Origin: an uncultured Saprospiraceae bacterium
GTDB taxonomy: Bacteria; Bacteroidota; Bacteroidia; Chitinophagales; Saprospiraceae
NCBI GenBank assembly: GCA_937967535.1
Contig: CALCMV010000430.1
Span: 1 to 31,484, forward strand
Direction of reading: 5' to 3'
Length of the DNA stretch: 31,484 nt
Shown here: piece by piece, positions 1-8,580 of the stretch
Numbering within the stretch: the stretch's first letter is position 1
How the letters are laid out: every line of letters starts with the position of its first letter
Made by a program: the position numbers and the translations under genes
The notes under the pieces: generated by a model
Database searches by the model: none
Seen by the model: the letters and a program-made list of their open reading frames with translations, nothing else
Told to the model about the DNA's origin: nothing

Positions 1-1
1 A

Positions 2-574
2 TTTGAATTGGCTACTGAAAATTGTCAGCGAGAGGGTGTGAATCCCCCCAAAATGATTATCGCAGACTGTGAAAATACCGGATTGGTTGAGGAAGCATAT
101 GACTGTATTTATAACATTGGTTTACTGGAGCATTTTGAAGACCCCACGCCTACACTACGCGAAACTTATCGTTTACTCAAGCCCGGTGGTATGGTTTTTA
201 TGCCGATAGTGCCGACACAGCCATTTAGCCATTCCATCACTGCACGGCTGAAATATCACGCCATTTCTATTCCTAAATATTATGTCAAAACGATATTGGG
301 AAGAAATAAGAAGAAAAAATCAGATGGGATGGTACGGACGGATTATCAGGCAGATTTTTATTTGAAAATTTGCAAAGAAATTGGTTTTGATAATTTAAAA
401 TGTATTCCTTACAATCCGTATTGGATGGTGGTAGATGAGACATCTCCCAACTATCAAAAGGCTTTGAAAGACTACATTAAAACACATGACCAACGCAAAG
501 AGACTAAAGAATATCCACTCTTACAAACTCCAAAAGGAACAGAATTGTGTCTTTTGTTGTACGGTGTAAAATAG
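2..574 (+). CDS. Class I SAM-dependent methyltransferase, 5' end outside window
   Basis: The frame is open from the left edge, so the start codon and probably the SAM-binding glycine motif lie outside the window. The TTG at 8 is only the first possible start inside it. The visible part has the acidic stretch ADCENTG, then YDCIYNIGLLEHFEDP and YRLLKPGGMVFM. These match motifs II to post-III of Methyltransf_11/25-type class I methyltransferases, where the LEHFED segment precedes the LKPGG turn. The C-terminal part is basic and poorly conserved. The gene ends 11 bp before a sulfotransferase at the head of a glycan gene series, so methylation of a sugar or glycan intermediate is plausible. The substrate cannot be read from the sequence. 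The fold assignment is firm and the role is inferred. Confidence 0.85.
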   Translation, partial: FELATENCQREGVNPPKMIIADCENTGLVEEAYDCIYNIGLLEHFEDPTPTLRETYRLLKPGGMVFMPIVPTQPFSHSITARLKYHAISIPKYYVKTILGRNKKKKSDGMVRTDYQADFYLKICKEIGFDNLKCIPYNPYWMVVDETSPNYQKALKDYIKTHDQRKETKEYPLLQTPKGTELCLLLYGVK

Positions 575-585
575 AACTAATTTAA

Positions 586-1629
586 ATGAACCAATCTACT
601 CCTGTCTTTTTCATTATAGGCGTACAACGTTCGGGGAGTACGCTGCTCTCTGTTGTACTTAACAACCATTCGCAAGTCTATGTCAATAAAAAGCCTTTAG
701 TTCCTTTGGTAGCGAGTTTGTACAATGATTTGAAATTGGACTATACCGCACACGAAAATACCACCATTCCGCGAGTGAATGAGCGTTTCTTAGACCACAT
801 GAAAAATCATAGGGTGCTAAAACGCTATGAACCATTATTACATGATGGTAGCATCAAACAAAACATCCACCACATCTGCCAAGAAGTTGCAGCACAACAC
901 CAGAAGCAAATATACGGAGATAAATGCCTGAGTATTGCTGATAGTTTACCTCAGCTGGCTATGATTTTTCCGAATGCTCGATTTATACATTTGGTGAGAG
1001 ATGGAAGGGCAGTAGCAAAAAGTATAAGAGATAGGGCTTACTCCGATTTGTATATCAGCATGAATGAATGGAAACGGGAAATCGTCAGAGCAAAAATATT
1101 ACGTGAAATGCTGGACGAGGACAAATTTATGGAAATTCGTTATGAAGATATTCTCCGAAATCCGAAAGATAGTTTTGAAGGAATATGCGATTTTTTGAAT
1201 ATTCCCTTCGAACCCACCATGCTTGAAATTGCAGGAGCAGAAGCAACCAACACAAAAAATGCTTACGTAAAAAAACATATCGATACAGATAATGTCGAGA
1301 AATGGAGAAAAGGACTTTCTAAAAAAGAAATTTACAAACTCGAACATATTGCAGGAGACATACTCAAGGATTTGGGTTATACCGTAGATAATAATTTTGA
1401 TACTTACAAAACACTCTCTCCATTTAGAGAAACATGGCTGGAATTGAAAGTCATCTTACGATATATGATGCGCTCAAAAACGACTGTCATGGATGCACAG
1501 GAGCTTGTAGAACGGCAAATTCCTTTCAAAGAACGCATGAATAAAGGAACCAGTCGAATCGTAGATTTATTATTCAGTCGAAATATCAAATTAGCCTTCA
1601 AAAGAGGTCGCTCAATTTTCAATAAATAA
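586..1629 (+). CDS. Sulfotransferase family protein
   Basis: This 347-residue protein should move sulfate from PAPS to a hydroxyl, probably on a polysaccharide or its lipid-linked precursor. The 5'-phosphosulfate loop is at residues 11-19 (IGVQRSGST). The 3'-phosphate-binding segment is at about 133-146 (FIHLVRDGRAVAKS), with Arg138 and Ser146 in the usual places. Near residue 185 is IRYEDILRNP, the typical family segment YEDL. No signal peptide or membrane segment is seen, so it is probably cytosolic or peripheral. The start is the ATG 11 bp after the methyltransferase stop, without a Shine-Dalgarno sequence. It is followed after 2 bp by a flippase. A second, divergent sulfotransferase lies at 5511. 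Family is confident; acceptor unknown. Confidence 0.9.
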   Translation: MNQSTPVFFIIGVQRSGSTLLSVVLNNHSQVYVNKKPLVPLVASLYNDLKLDYTAHENTTIPRVNERFLDHMKNHRVLKRYEPLLHDGSIKQNIHHICQEVAAQHQKQIYGDKCLSIADSLPQLAMIFPNARFIHLVRDGRAVAKSIRDRAYSDLYISMNEWKREIVRAKILREMLDEDKFMEIRYEDILRNPKDSFEGICDFLNIPFEPTMLEIAGAEATNTKNAYVKKHIDTDNVEKWRKGLSKKEIYKLEHIAGDILKDLGYTVDNNFDTYKTLSPFRETWLELKVILRYMMRSKTTVMDAQELVERQIPFKERMNKGTSRIVDLLFSRNIKLAFKRGRSIFNK

Positions 1630-1631
1630 AC

Positions 1632-2978
1632 TTGAATAACAAAAGTACCAAGGAAGAATCCCCCTTAAAATCTGTACTGAGCGTACTCGGTACAGATATG
1701 TTCCTATTTCCTTTTGCCGTAATTATAGGAGCTTTAGTCACGCGCTATCTCGGACCTGCCAACAAAGGAATTTATAGTTTCATTATCCTGATTTACGGAA
1801 TTTTCCCATCCATTATTATGCTGGGAAATACAGGAAGTGTTCGTTATTACTTATCTAAAAAAGAGTATGAGGTAAAAGAAATTTTCGGATCAGTATTGTT
1901 GATGATTTTCTACTTTAGTGTAGTGGCTTGTTCGTTGATATACAGTTTGTGGTACTTTGGGGCTTTGGGTGAAACAGGAAGTAAAATCACCCCCCGACAA
2001 ATGGCTTACATCCTCATCACCATTCCCATTGTCATCGCTAATCTGCTTTTTGTACGCTTTTTAGTTGGTACATCGAAGTTTATACTAAAAAATAAAATTC
2101 TGATTACATACAGGATAGCTCAACTGATTATCATAGCTACAGCCGCTTTAATACTGGACTTGGGGCTGACAGGAGTAATTGTAGCAGTAATGATTGCTCA
2201 TATTATCAACCTGTTTTTATATACACGAACCATTTCTAATGTATTTGATTTAAGGTTTCATTTAGATTTTAATTTTATAAAAAAAGCACATACTTACGGC
2301 ATACAATTATGGCTCAATGAATTAGTACGTATCTCCAATAAGCGTATTGACCAATTGATAATTGGAATTATGCTCGCACCTGAGTTATTGGGTTTTTTTG
2401 CTATCAGTGTCACAGTATCCGAACTCACTCAAAAAATACCCGGTTCCGTAGTACAGGTTTTTTTCAATCAAATTGCAAAAGCCGACGATGAGCGAAGAAA
2501 AGCTCTTTTAGAACGGGTTCACAAACTCGTTTTTTGGACAACATTTGCCGGTGCTGCTTTTTTGATATTTTTTGGATATTGGCTCATTGTTTTAATGTAT
2601 GGCAACGAGTTCAAATACTCTTATACCATACTTCTATTTTACTTGCCGGGTGTTGTAGTCTATATGTCCACAAGAATTTTTCTTCAGTATTTTGCTGCCA
2701 TAGGTCTGCCGCTCAAAAATGCCTTGATACAAGCGATAGGTCTTTTAGTAGGTATTCCTCTTTACATCATACTTATCAATCGAATAGGTGTTATTGGAGC
2801 TGCTATCGCAAGTTCGGCGGCTTATCTGACAACCAATATCGTAGCCATGTATCTGTATAATCGGCATGGACATCCTGTATCATTGGATATGTACTTGATG
2901 AAAAAAGACGACTGGCAGTGGGTCGGCAACAAATACAATCAAGTCACCTCCAAAATAAAAGCAAAACTCAAGCAGTAA
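1632..2978 (+). CDS. Wzx-type polysaccharide flippase (first copy)
   Basis: This 448-residue integral membrane protein has about 12 hydrophobic segments and belongs to the MOP superfamily (polysaccharide biosynthesis/MATE-like). It would move undecaprenyl-linked repeat units across the inner membrane. Typical features are the N-terminal segment GALVTRYLGPANKGIYSF and the central segment ISNKRIDQLIIGIMLAPELLGFFA, which is characteristic of Wzx-like proteins. The start is taken as TTG at 1632, because the first internal ATG (codon 23) would remove part of the first membrane helix. There are only 2 bp to the sulfotransferase stop. The next gene is a paralogue, so two flippases lie in tandem. Confidence 0.9.
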   Translation: MNNKSTKEESPLKSVLSVLGTDMFLFPFAVIIGALVTRYLGPANKGIYSFIILIYGIFPSIIMLGNTGSVRYYLSKKEYEVKEIFGSVLLMIFYFSVVACSLIYSLWYFGALGETGSKITPRQMAYILITIPIVIANLLFVRFLVGTSKFILKNKILITYRIAQLIIIATAALILDLGLTGVIVAVMIAHIINLFLYTRTISNVFDLRFHLDFNFIKKAHTYGIQLWLNELVRISNKRIDQLIIGIMLAPELLGFFAISVTVSELTQKIPGSVVQVFFNQIAKADDERRKALLERVHKLVFWTTFAGAAFLIFFGYWLIVLMYGNEFKYSYTILLFYLPGVVVYMSTRIFLQYFAAIGLPLKNALIQAIGLLVGIPLYIILINRIGVIGAAIASSAAYLTTNIVAMYLYNRHGHPVSLDMYLMKKDDWQWVGNKYNQVTSKIKAKLKQ

Positions 2979-2983
2979 AACTG

Positions 2984-3004
2984 TTCACCGTCCACCATTT
3001 ACCG
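2984..3004 (+). repeat. Heptad array before second flippase
   Basis: Three degenerate heptads, TTCACCG, TCCACCA and TTTACCG, are followed directly by TAAA and the ATG of the next gene at 3009. The array fills the 30-bp spacer between the two flippase genes and is G-poor on the coding strand. It is one of many such arrays in this window. Confidence 0.6.
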
Positions 3005-3008
3005 TAAA

Positions 3009-4322
3009 ATGTCCTCCACCCGTTACGCCACCCAAAATATTTTGACTCAAGTGATACTTATCCCCTTGGGTATCATTTCCTCTGTCGTCATTGCACGCAT
3101 ATTGGGAGTAGAAGGGCGCGGCGTATATGCTTACATCCTTTTACTATCGTCATTTTTGATACCGATACTCTCTTTCGGTTATCCTGCCGGGGCAGTCTAT
3201 GAAATTGGTACACGACAATTTTCTGTCAAAGATATTAGCTTTTCAAATACCCTCGTCAGTCTCGCACAAGGCACACTCGTTGCGGTTATTATATTTGCAT
3301 TATGGTATTTTGATAAATTAGGAAAAACAGGACAACAAATTTCCCCTCAAATCATAGGAATTATTGTTGCCTTAATTTGTATCAATACATTACTTCGTTT
3401 TTCCCTCAAAAATATAGTTGCTGATTCATGGTTTACCTTAGATAATATCACCCAAATTCTACGAAAAATAATCACCCCGTTAATGGTGATAACGATGATT
3501 GTTTTTTTTTCGGAAAAAATATTAGGAGGGGCGATAGGCTTGCTTGTAGGAAGCGGAACTTTACTACTTATTGTCCTATTTAATATTCGGAAGAAATACC
3601 GCCCTAAACTCGGATTCAATAAAAATTTTGTCAAAAAAAGCTACGCTTACGGCTTCAAAGGTTGGGCAGGTCAATTATCTGTCAATGCCAATACTCGTAT
3701 CGACCAACTTATACTCGGTGCTGTAGCCAGTGCAGAGGCATTGGGCAATTACAGTATCGCCGTCATGCTTTCCGAATTAATCTGGATACTCCCCGTCGCG
3801 CTTGGTCAAGTCATCTACAATCGTGTAGCAGGCGACGATAATAAGGAGGGCAATCTCGAATTAGTCAAAAAAACACACCGAATTGTGCTGAGTTTTTTGT
3901 TGCTTTGCACTTTTTTAGCGGCATTGGTCGGACCGTATATCATTCCTTTTATATATGGCAATGATTTTAGCGGAGCTATTTTACCCTTTTTGGTCTTATT
4001 GCCCGGCACATTGATCATGGTCAGTACCAAATTGCTGTCCAAACTATTTACAGCTTCAGGACATATTGCTATCACTAATAAAGTACAAATTATCAGTTCG
4101 ATAGCCAGCATCATTTTATATCTCACGCTCATCCCACGCATGGGCATACTAGGTGCAGCCATCGCTGCTACGATTGGTTACACGATAGGAGCCATCGTAT
4201 TTTGGTATTTTTATAAAAAAACATTCGCAGAGAGACTTATTGAGCTTTTTTGGGTCAAAAGAAGCGATATTCAATGGGCATCCGAAAGATGCTTATTTTT
4301 ATGGAATAATTTGAGAAAATAA
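3009..4322 (+). CDS. Wzx-type polysaccharide flippase (second copy)
   Basis: A 437-residue polytopic protein of the MOP/polysaccharide flippase family, paralogous to its upstream neighbour. The central segments correspond directly: NANTRIDQLILGAVASAEAL here and SNKRIDQLIIGIMLAPELL there. The N-terminal segment VVIARILGVEGRGVYAY is the usual Wzx opening. There are about 12 hydrophobic segments and no C-terminal soluble domain. ATG at 3009 follows a heptad repeat. Two tandem flippases may serve two related repeat units, or one may be redundant after an old duplication. The identity between them looks low enough that the duplication is not recent. Confidence 0.88.
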   Translation: MSSTRYATQNILTQVILIPLGIISSVVIARILGVEGRGVYAYILLLSSFLIPILSFGYPAGAVYEIGTRQFSVKDISFSNTLVSLAQGTLVAVIIFALWYFDKLGKTGQQISPQIIGIIVALICINTLLRFSLKNIVADSWFTLDNITQILRKIITPLMVITMIVFFSEKILGGAIGLLVGSGTLLLIVLFNIRKKYRPKLGFNKNFVKKSYAYGFKGWAGQLSVNANTRIDQLILGAVASAEALGNYSIAVMLSELIWILPVALGQVIYNRVAGDDNKEGNLELVKKTHRIVLSFLLLCTFLAALVGPYIIPFIYGNDFSGAILPFLVLLPGTLIMVSTKLLSKLFTASGHIAITNKVQIISSIASIILYLTLIPRMGILGAAIAATIGYTIGAIVFWYFYKKTFAERLIELFWVKRSDIQWASERCLFLWNNLRK

Positions 4323-4327
4323 AGAGA

Positions 4328-4359
4328 CATTGTAGCATTTCATCATTTCATCATTTAAG
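4328..4359 (+). repeat. Octad array before glycosyltransferase
   Basis: Four octads, CATTGTAG, CATTTCAT, CATTTCAT and CATTTAAG, fill the spacer and run to the TTG start at 4362. The next bases (CATTG) begin a fifth unit that contains that start codon. The array is G-poor on the coding strand. Confidence 0.65.
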
Positions 4360-4361
4360 CA

Positions 4362-5504
4362 TTGCCAAAAGAAAAAGTCATGATAGTTACCGGCTGGGTA
4401 TTTCCCGGCACCGGCGGAACGATAGCGGTACTAAACAATCTGGTCGAATATTTTTCACCGGAAGAAGCGATACTGGTCGGGCGTCCGCATTTGTTGGATG
4501 ACAATCAGCAATGGGCGGCGCATCTACCCAAATTGTACCATCTTAACCCGCTACTTCCGCCTAAAGGTCGCACCAACAAATATCGTCGATTGCTCGGTAT
4601 GGGGCGTGTAGAACGCCGCCTCAGGCAGATAGCAAAGGCTGAAAATTGCACCCGCATATTGTCGATTTTTCCCGATGAATTTGTAATGCGAGCAGCGTGT
4701 AATGTGAGCAAACAACTGAATTTGCCCTTTTATACGTGGTTTCACAATACCTATCTTGACAATCGACACGGATATTGGTTAAAATTGGCAAAACGTTGGC
4801 AACCCGAATTTTTTGACCACGCAAAAGTCAATTTCGTGATGAGCGAAGGTGTACGCGATTACTACCGCGAGGTCTATCCTCGCATCGAATTTGAACCCTT
4901 GGAACATGGGTTTGTCATTCCAAAGGTGGCATATCAAGCACCACCACAACCGCAAGGCAAGATAAAATTCATGTTTTCGGGCAGTCTCAATGAATCGTGT
5001 CTGGATGCTTCTATTCGTCTATTCAAACACATCACTGCCAATCCTGATTATGAGCTACATGTATTTACAAGCAACACCAATTTCTTAGATGAACACGGCA
5101 TCATAGGTAAAAATGTTATTCGTTACGGCTTTATTCCCTGGGATGAATTTATCAAAAAACTGCCCGAATTTGATATAATGCTATTGCCACATGGTTTTGA
5201 AGGAGGACAAACGGAAGCTGAGTATCGTACTATTTTCCCTACACGTACGATACCACTGTTATACTCCAAGCGTCCAATATTGGCGCATAGTCCACCACAT
5301 ACATTTTTAAGTGATTTTTTGAAAAAACATGACTGTGCCGAAGTGGTAGAGGTTAAAGATAATCAAGCGATACAAACTGCCATAGACACACTCATTCACA
5401 ATGAAAGTCGCCGCAACCAACTCGTCAAAAATGCGATTGATACCGCACCGTTTTTCGACATCAATCGAATTGGGAAAAAATTGAAGGATATTATTTTTAA
5501 ATAA
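4362..5504 (+). CDS. Glycosyltransferase, GT4-like GT-B fold
   Basis: This 380-residue protein probably transfers a sugar to the growing repeat unit at the cytosolic face of the inner membrane. The N-terminus MIVTGWVFPGTGGTIAVLNN is a GT-B opening with the glycine-rich acceptor loop. The second domain begins at about residue 205 with IKFMFSGSLNESC and continues to IIGKNVIRYGFIPWDEFIKKL and FDIMLLPHGFEGGQTEAEYR. The last carries the acidic donor-binding region in a less standard form than the usual EGxP of GT4. The start is uncertain: TTG at 4362 gives six extra residues (MPKEKV) before the ATG at 4380. Donor and linkage cannot be deduced. Confidence 0.8.
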   Translation: MPKEKVMIVTGWVFPGTGGTIAVLNNLVEYFSPEEAILVGRPHLLDDNQQWAAHLPKLYHLNPLLPPKGRTNKYRRLLGMGRVERRLRQIAKAENCTRILSIFPDEFVMRAACNVSKQLNLPFYTWFHNTYLDNRHGYWLKLAKRWQPEFFDHAKVNFVMSEGVRDYYREVYPRIEFEPLEHGFVIPKVAYQAPPQPQGKIKFMFSGSLNESCLDASIRLFKHITANPDYELHVFTSNTNFLDEHGIIGKNVIRYGFIPWDEFIKKLPEFDIMLLPHGFEGGQTEAEYRTIFPTRTIPLLYSKRPILAHSPPHTFLSDFLKKHDCAEVVEVKDNQAIQTAIDTLIHNESRRNQLVKNAIDTAPFFDINRIGKKLKDIIFK

Positions 5505-5510
5505 AAAACG

Positions 5511-6548
5511 TTGCAAAACAATTCAACAACTCAACAACTCAACAACTCAACAACTCGTCGAATCACCCCCGTCCTCATCGTCGGTTTAAATCGTAATGGA
5601 ACAACGTGGATGGGAAATATTCTTTCTCAGTGCTTTCGCATGACCGGTCCGCGCCATGACTTACATTACGGCTTTTGTGAGGTCAATTTGTATGACAATG
5701 GCAAACATTGGGGCGATTTCTCCAACTTGAATCAATACATTCATTTTCTCGACAATTATTGTCCCGCAGATGTCTTCAAAATTTTAGAAGGCGATAGAAA
5801 ATATTTTGAAGAAAAACACGCTGCGAATTTCTACGAATTTTTCTTTGAAACCATTGACCAATTCACCCAAAAACAAGGCAATCAATACTGGGTAGCTAAA
5901 CTTGACCCCGGCTTTTTTCATGACCCCGCCGAGTTTGAAGTATTCAAACGCACCTTGCACGAGCGATATAACAAACCAAAATTCATCCTCATTCAACGTG
6001 AATATAATGATTACATTCGCTCGTACATCAATATGATTGGTGAAGCCAAAATCACACGCAATACTTCGCTAAAAAAACGTATTTCCGGTATCACAGGTAC
6101 GATGTTTTACCATTATTTTTATCGAAAAATGAATCATCTACTTGCTGATAAAGATGTCTTAAAGTTGCCTTATGAAAACCTGAAAAATGATTTTGAAGGC
6201 AGTCTACAACAAATAGCCTCCTTCGTCGAATATCCCGATGCCCCGATGCCCTATGCACTTCGTCGAAATGTGCAAAACACCAGTTTTACCGGCAAAAAAA
6301 AGCAGCAAAAAGATGCCTTAATTGGCTTATCGAATGTTGTCTTTAAAAATATTCCTCCGCTTACTTCATTGGCGGTGGGCTTACGGTATCGCTTCCAAAA
6401 AAAATCCAACCTACCACCGCTTTGGTGGCGACTCACAAAAGCAGAACGCTTTCCCAAAAAACTCGAAGAAGAATTGAAAATGACCGAACAATTCAAACTA
6501 TTAGAATTTTTGAAAGACGAGAAACTTGGGACGAAAGACAAGAGATAA
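5511..6548 (+). CDS. Sulfotransferase family protein (second)
   Basis: A 345-residue sulfotransferase-like protein. The PAPS 5'-phosphosulfate loop is VLIVGLNRNGTTWMGN at about residues 21-36. The 3'-phosphate segment is FILIQREYNDYIRSYINMIG, where Arg and Ser are spaced as in the family. LKLPYENLKNDFEGSLQQI is the usual downstream element. The first 17 residues (asparagine, serine, threonine and glutamine rich) are encoded by an AACAACTC octad array. The first ATG lies inside the PAPS loop, so a non-ATG start such as TTG at 5511 must be used. The C-terminal tail KDEKLGTKDKR is also encoded by heptad-like DNA. It lies 6 bp after the glycosyltransferase. Confidence 0.85.
   Translation: MQNNSTTQQLNNSTTRRITPVLIVGLNRNGTTWMGNILSQCFRMTGPRHDLHYGFCEVNLYDNGKHWGDFSNLNQYIHFLDNYCPADVFKILEGDRKYFEEKHAANFYEFFFETIDQFTQKQGNQYWVAKLDPGFFHDPAEFEVFKRTLHERYNKPKFILIQREYNDYIRSYINMIGEAKITRNTSLKKRISGITGTMFYHYFYRKMNHLLADKDVLKLPYENLKNDFEGSLQQIASFVEYPDAPMPYALRRNVQNTSFTGKKKQQKDALIGLSNVVFKNIPPLTSLAVGLRYRFQKKSNLPPLWWRLTKAERFPKKLEEELKMTEQFKLLEFLKDEKLGTKDKR
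5517..5556 (+). repeat. AACAACTC octad array inside the sulfotransferase start
   Basis: One AACAATTC and four exact AACAACTC units in tandem. The array has no G. It lies in frame at the very start of the second sulfotransferase and encodes the reiterated peptide NNSTTQQL, because three octads make eight codons. It is the most regular array in the window. Confidence 0.9.
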
Positions 6549-6613
6549 GCATAAAGTCATCTCAAATCTCTCATCTCAAATCTCTCGTCTCAAATCTCTC
6601 GTCTCAAGTCTCA
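6517..6613 (+). repeat. Inverted heptad arrays between sulfotransferase and asnB
   Basis: From 6558 to 6613 eight heptads follow one another: CATCTCA, AATCTCT, CATCTCA, AATCTCT, CGTCTCA, AATCTCT, CGTCTCA and AGTCTCA. They contain almost no G and end 4 bp before the AsnB ATG. The stretch 6517-6546, which still encodes the last sulfotransferase residues, reads GACGAGA-AACTTGG-GACGAAA-GACAAGA-GAT. It matches the reverse complement of the downstream array in most positions, so a transcript could fold into a hairpin joining the end of one gene to the leader of the next. Confidence 0.7.
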
Positions 6614-6617
6614 AACA

Positions 6618-8501
6618 ATGTGTGGAATAGCCGGATTTATTGATTTTAAAAAGCAGCTCACAGAGCGCGACCTTCGCGCGATGACCGACCGCATCGCGCA
6701 TCGCGGACCGGATGCGAGTGGCTATTGGTGGCGGGAATTGCAAAGTGCGGCAGTAGGTTTAGGACATCGCCGATTGTCTATCATTGACCTTTCGGAAGGT
6801 GGCGCACAACCCAAAGTACGCGGTCATCTTCGCATCACGTTTAATGGCGAAATGTACAACTACGTCGAAGTGCGCGAGGAACTCGAAAAGCACGGACACA
6901 GCTTTCAAAGTGAATCAGACACAGAAGTTATTTTGGCGGCATTTCAGCAATGGGGCGCAGCATGTTTAGAACGATTTATCGGGATGTTTGCTTTTGTTTT
7001 GGTAGATGAAAATATAGGAAAAGCCTATCTAGTACGCGACCGTGCAGGGGTGAAACCGCTTTACATTTACGAAAATAAAGGTCAATTTCTCTTTGCTTCC
7101 GAATTAAAATCCTTCCATACGCTCCCTCAATTTCAAAAAGAAATCAACCCCGATGCGCTGCGCTATTACTTTCAATACGGCTACATCCCGACTCCGCATA
7201 CCATTTTCAAAAATTGCAAAAAACTCGAACCCGGCAGCTACCTTGAAATTGACCTCAATAAACAAACTACACGCACACATACATACTGGAATATTTACGA
7301 AAAATACGAACAACCCTTATTGGATTTAAGCGAAAAAGAATTATTAGACGAGACGGAAAAACTCCTTACATCGGCATTTCAATACCGTATAGTCGCAGAT
7401 GTACCTGTAGGCGTTTTCTTGAGTGGCGGTTATGATTCGAGTGTAGTGACGGCGATTTTGCAAGCAAATTCTACTCAAAAAATAAAAACTTTTACCATTG
7501 GTTTTGAGAATCCCAAATACGACGAATCGCCTCATGCACGGCGTGTAGCTGCACATCTTGGCACAGATCACACCGAATATATTTGCACCGAACAAGAGGC
7601 AAAAAACATCATCCCCGAACTACCCGAAATCTTTGACGAACCCTTTGGCGATATTTCTACGGTACCGACTACGCTCGTGAGTCGCATCGCTCGTAAGCAT
7701 GTGACGGTAGCACTTTCTGCTGATGGTGGCGACGAATTATTCGCAGGATACAGCCGCTATCATGCAGTCGCAAATTTGCATGGAAAGACGGAGAAAATAC
7801 CTGCTTTTATGCGACAAATTGCCGCACAAGGCACTCGTACTGCACAAGGTTTTTTAGGAAAAAAATATAACCAATCGCGTAGCCAACGCCTGTTAAAAGG
7901 CAAGGCAATTTTACAGGATAATTCTCCCGTTAGTATTCTCCAAAATCAAGTACAAAGATTAGTTGATAAAGATTTGCAGCAACTTCTTTTGAAGCAAGGC
8001 AAAGCCATCAATCAACAACATTTCGCTACAAAAAACGACCCTATGAATGCCGTACTTGCATGGGAATATCGCAACTATATGATGGATGATATTCTGGTGA
8101 AAGTAGATAGAGCCACCATGTCCGTCGCACTCGAAGGGCGCGAACCTTTCCTCGACCAACGCATTGCTGAGTGGGTCGCACAAATTCCATTTGAACAAAA
8201 ATATCGTGATGGTAATTTAAAAGATATTTTGAAAAAAATCACCCATCGCCACATACCACGCGAGATAATGGAACGTCCTAAAATGGGCTTTAGCATACCC
8301 GTAATCCAATGGCTCAAAACCGACCTCCGCGACCTCACCGAAACCTATCTTGACGAACAACGCATCCGCGAAGCGGGCATATTTAACCCTCAAATTGTTG
8401 CCCAACAAAAAAATGCTTTTCTCACCGCCGACAGCACCACACATTTCGAGTGGTTATGGTTCTTGTTGATGTTTGAAATGTGGCGAGAAAAGTGGATGTG
8501 A
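6618..8501 (+). CDS. asnB: AsnB-type glutamine amidotransferase / asparagine synthase (first)
   Basis: This 627-residue protein has full AsnB architecture. The N-terminal class II glutaminase domain starts with catalytic Cys2 (MCGIAGF), with HRGPDASG near residue 30 and FNGEMYNY near 77. The C-terminal synthetase domain has the ATP pyrophosphatase loop SGGYDSS at 269-275 and ALSADGGDELFAGY further on. Tyr replaces the more usual Leu, Ile or Val in the loop. Glutamine ammonia is passed to an adenylated carboxylate. In polysaccharide loci such proteins are thought to amidate uronic acids or related sugar acids instead of aspartate. A second AsnB lies at 12275. The start is fixed by Cys2, which must be exposed. 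A heptad array precedes it. Confidence 0.93.
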   Translation: MCGIAGFIDFKKQLTERDLRAMTDRIAHRGPDASGYWWRELQSAAVGLGHRRLSIIDLSEGGAQPKVRGHLRITFNGEMYNYVEVREELEKHGHSFQSESDTEVILAAFQQWGAACLERFIGMFAFVLVDENIGKAYLVRDRAGVKPLYIYENKGQFLFASELKSFHTLPQFQKEINPDALRYYFQYGYIPTPHTIFKNCKKLEPGSYLEIDLNKQTTRTHTYWNIYEKYEQPLLDLSEKELLDETEKLLTSAFQYRIVADVPVGVFLSGGYDSSVVTAILQANSTQKIKTFTIGFENPKYDESPHARRVAAHLGTDHTEYICTEQEAKNIIPELPEIFDEPFGDISTVPTTLVSRIARKHVTVALSADGGDELFAGYSRYHAVANLHGKTEKIPAFMRQIAAQGTRTAQGFLGKKYNQSRSQRLLKGKAILQDNSPVSILQNQVQRLVDKDLQQLLLKQGKAINQQHFATKNDPMNAVLAWEYRNYMMDDILVKVDRATMSVALEGREPFLDQRIAEWVAQIPFEQKYRDGNLKDILKKITHRHIPREIMERPKMGFSIPVIQWLKTDLRDLTETYLDEQRIREAGIFNPQIVAQQKNAFLTADSTTHFEWLWFLLMFEMWREKWM

Positions 8502-8502
8502 T

Positions 8503-8578
8503 TTCGTTTATTCGTTAATTCGACATAATACGAATGACGAATATACGAATTACGACGAATAAACGAGTATACGAATCA
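8503..8578 (+). repeat. ACGAAT-family inverted heptad arrays
   Basis: Just after the asnB stop, 8503-8522 is a run of TTCGTTTATTCG-like units. Its reverse complement recurs at 8546-8566, with only a 2-base difference in spacing inside the stem. The right half continues as TACGAAT/GACGAAT-like units up to the ATG at 8581. The whole spacer can fold into a hairpin with a loop of about 23 bases. A related ACGAA array lies at 22357-22395. Confidence 0.75.
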
Positions 8579-8580
8579 AA

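Noticed and set aside
5517..5556. CRISPR-like direct repeats
   Set aside because: Units of 7-8 bp without spacers, and no cas genes; the arrays are simple tandem repeats.
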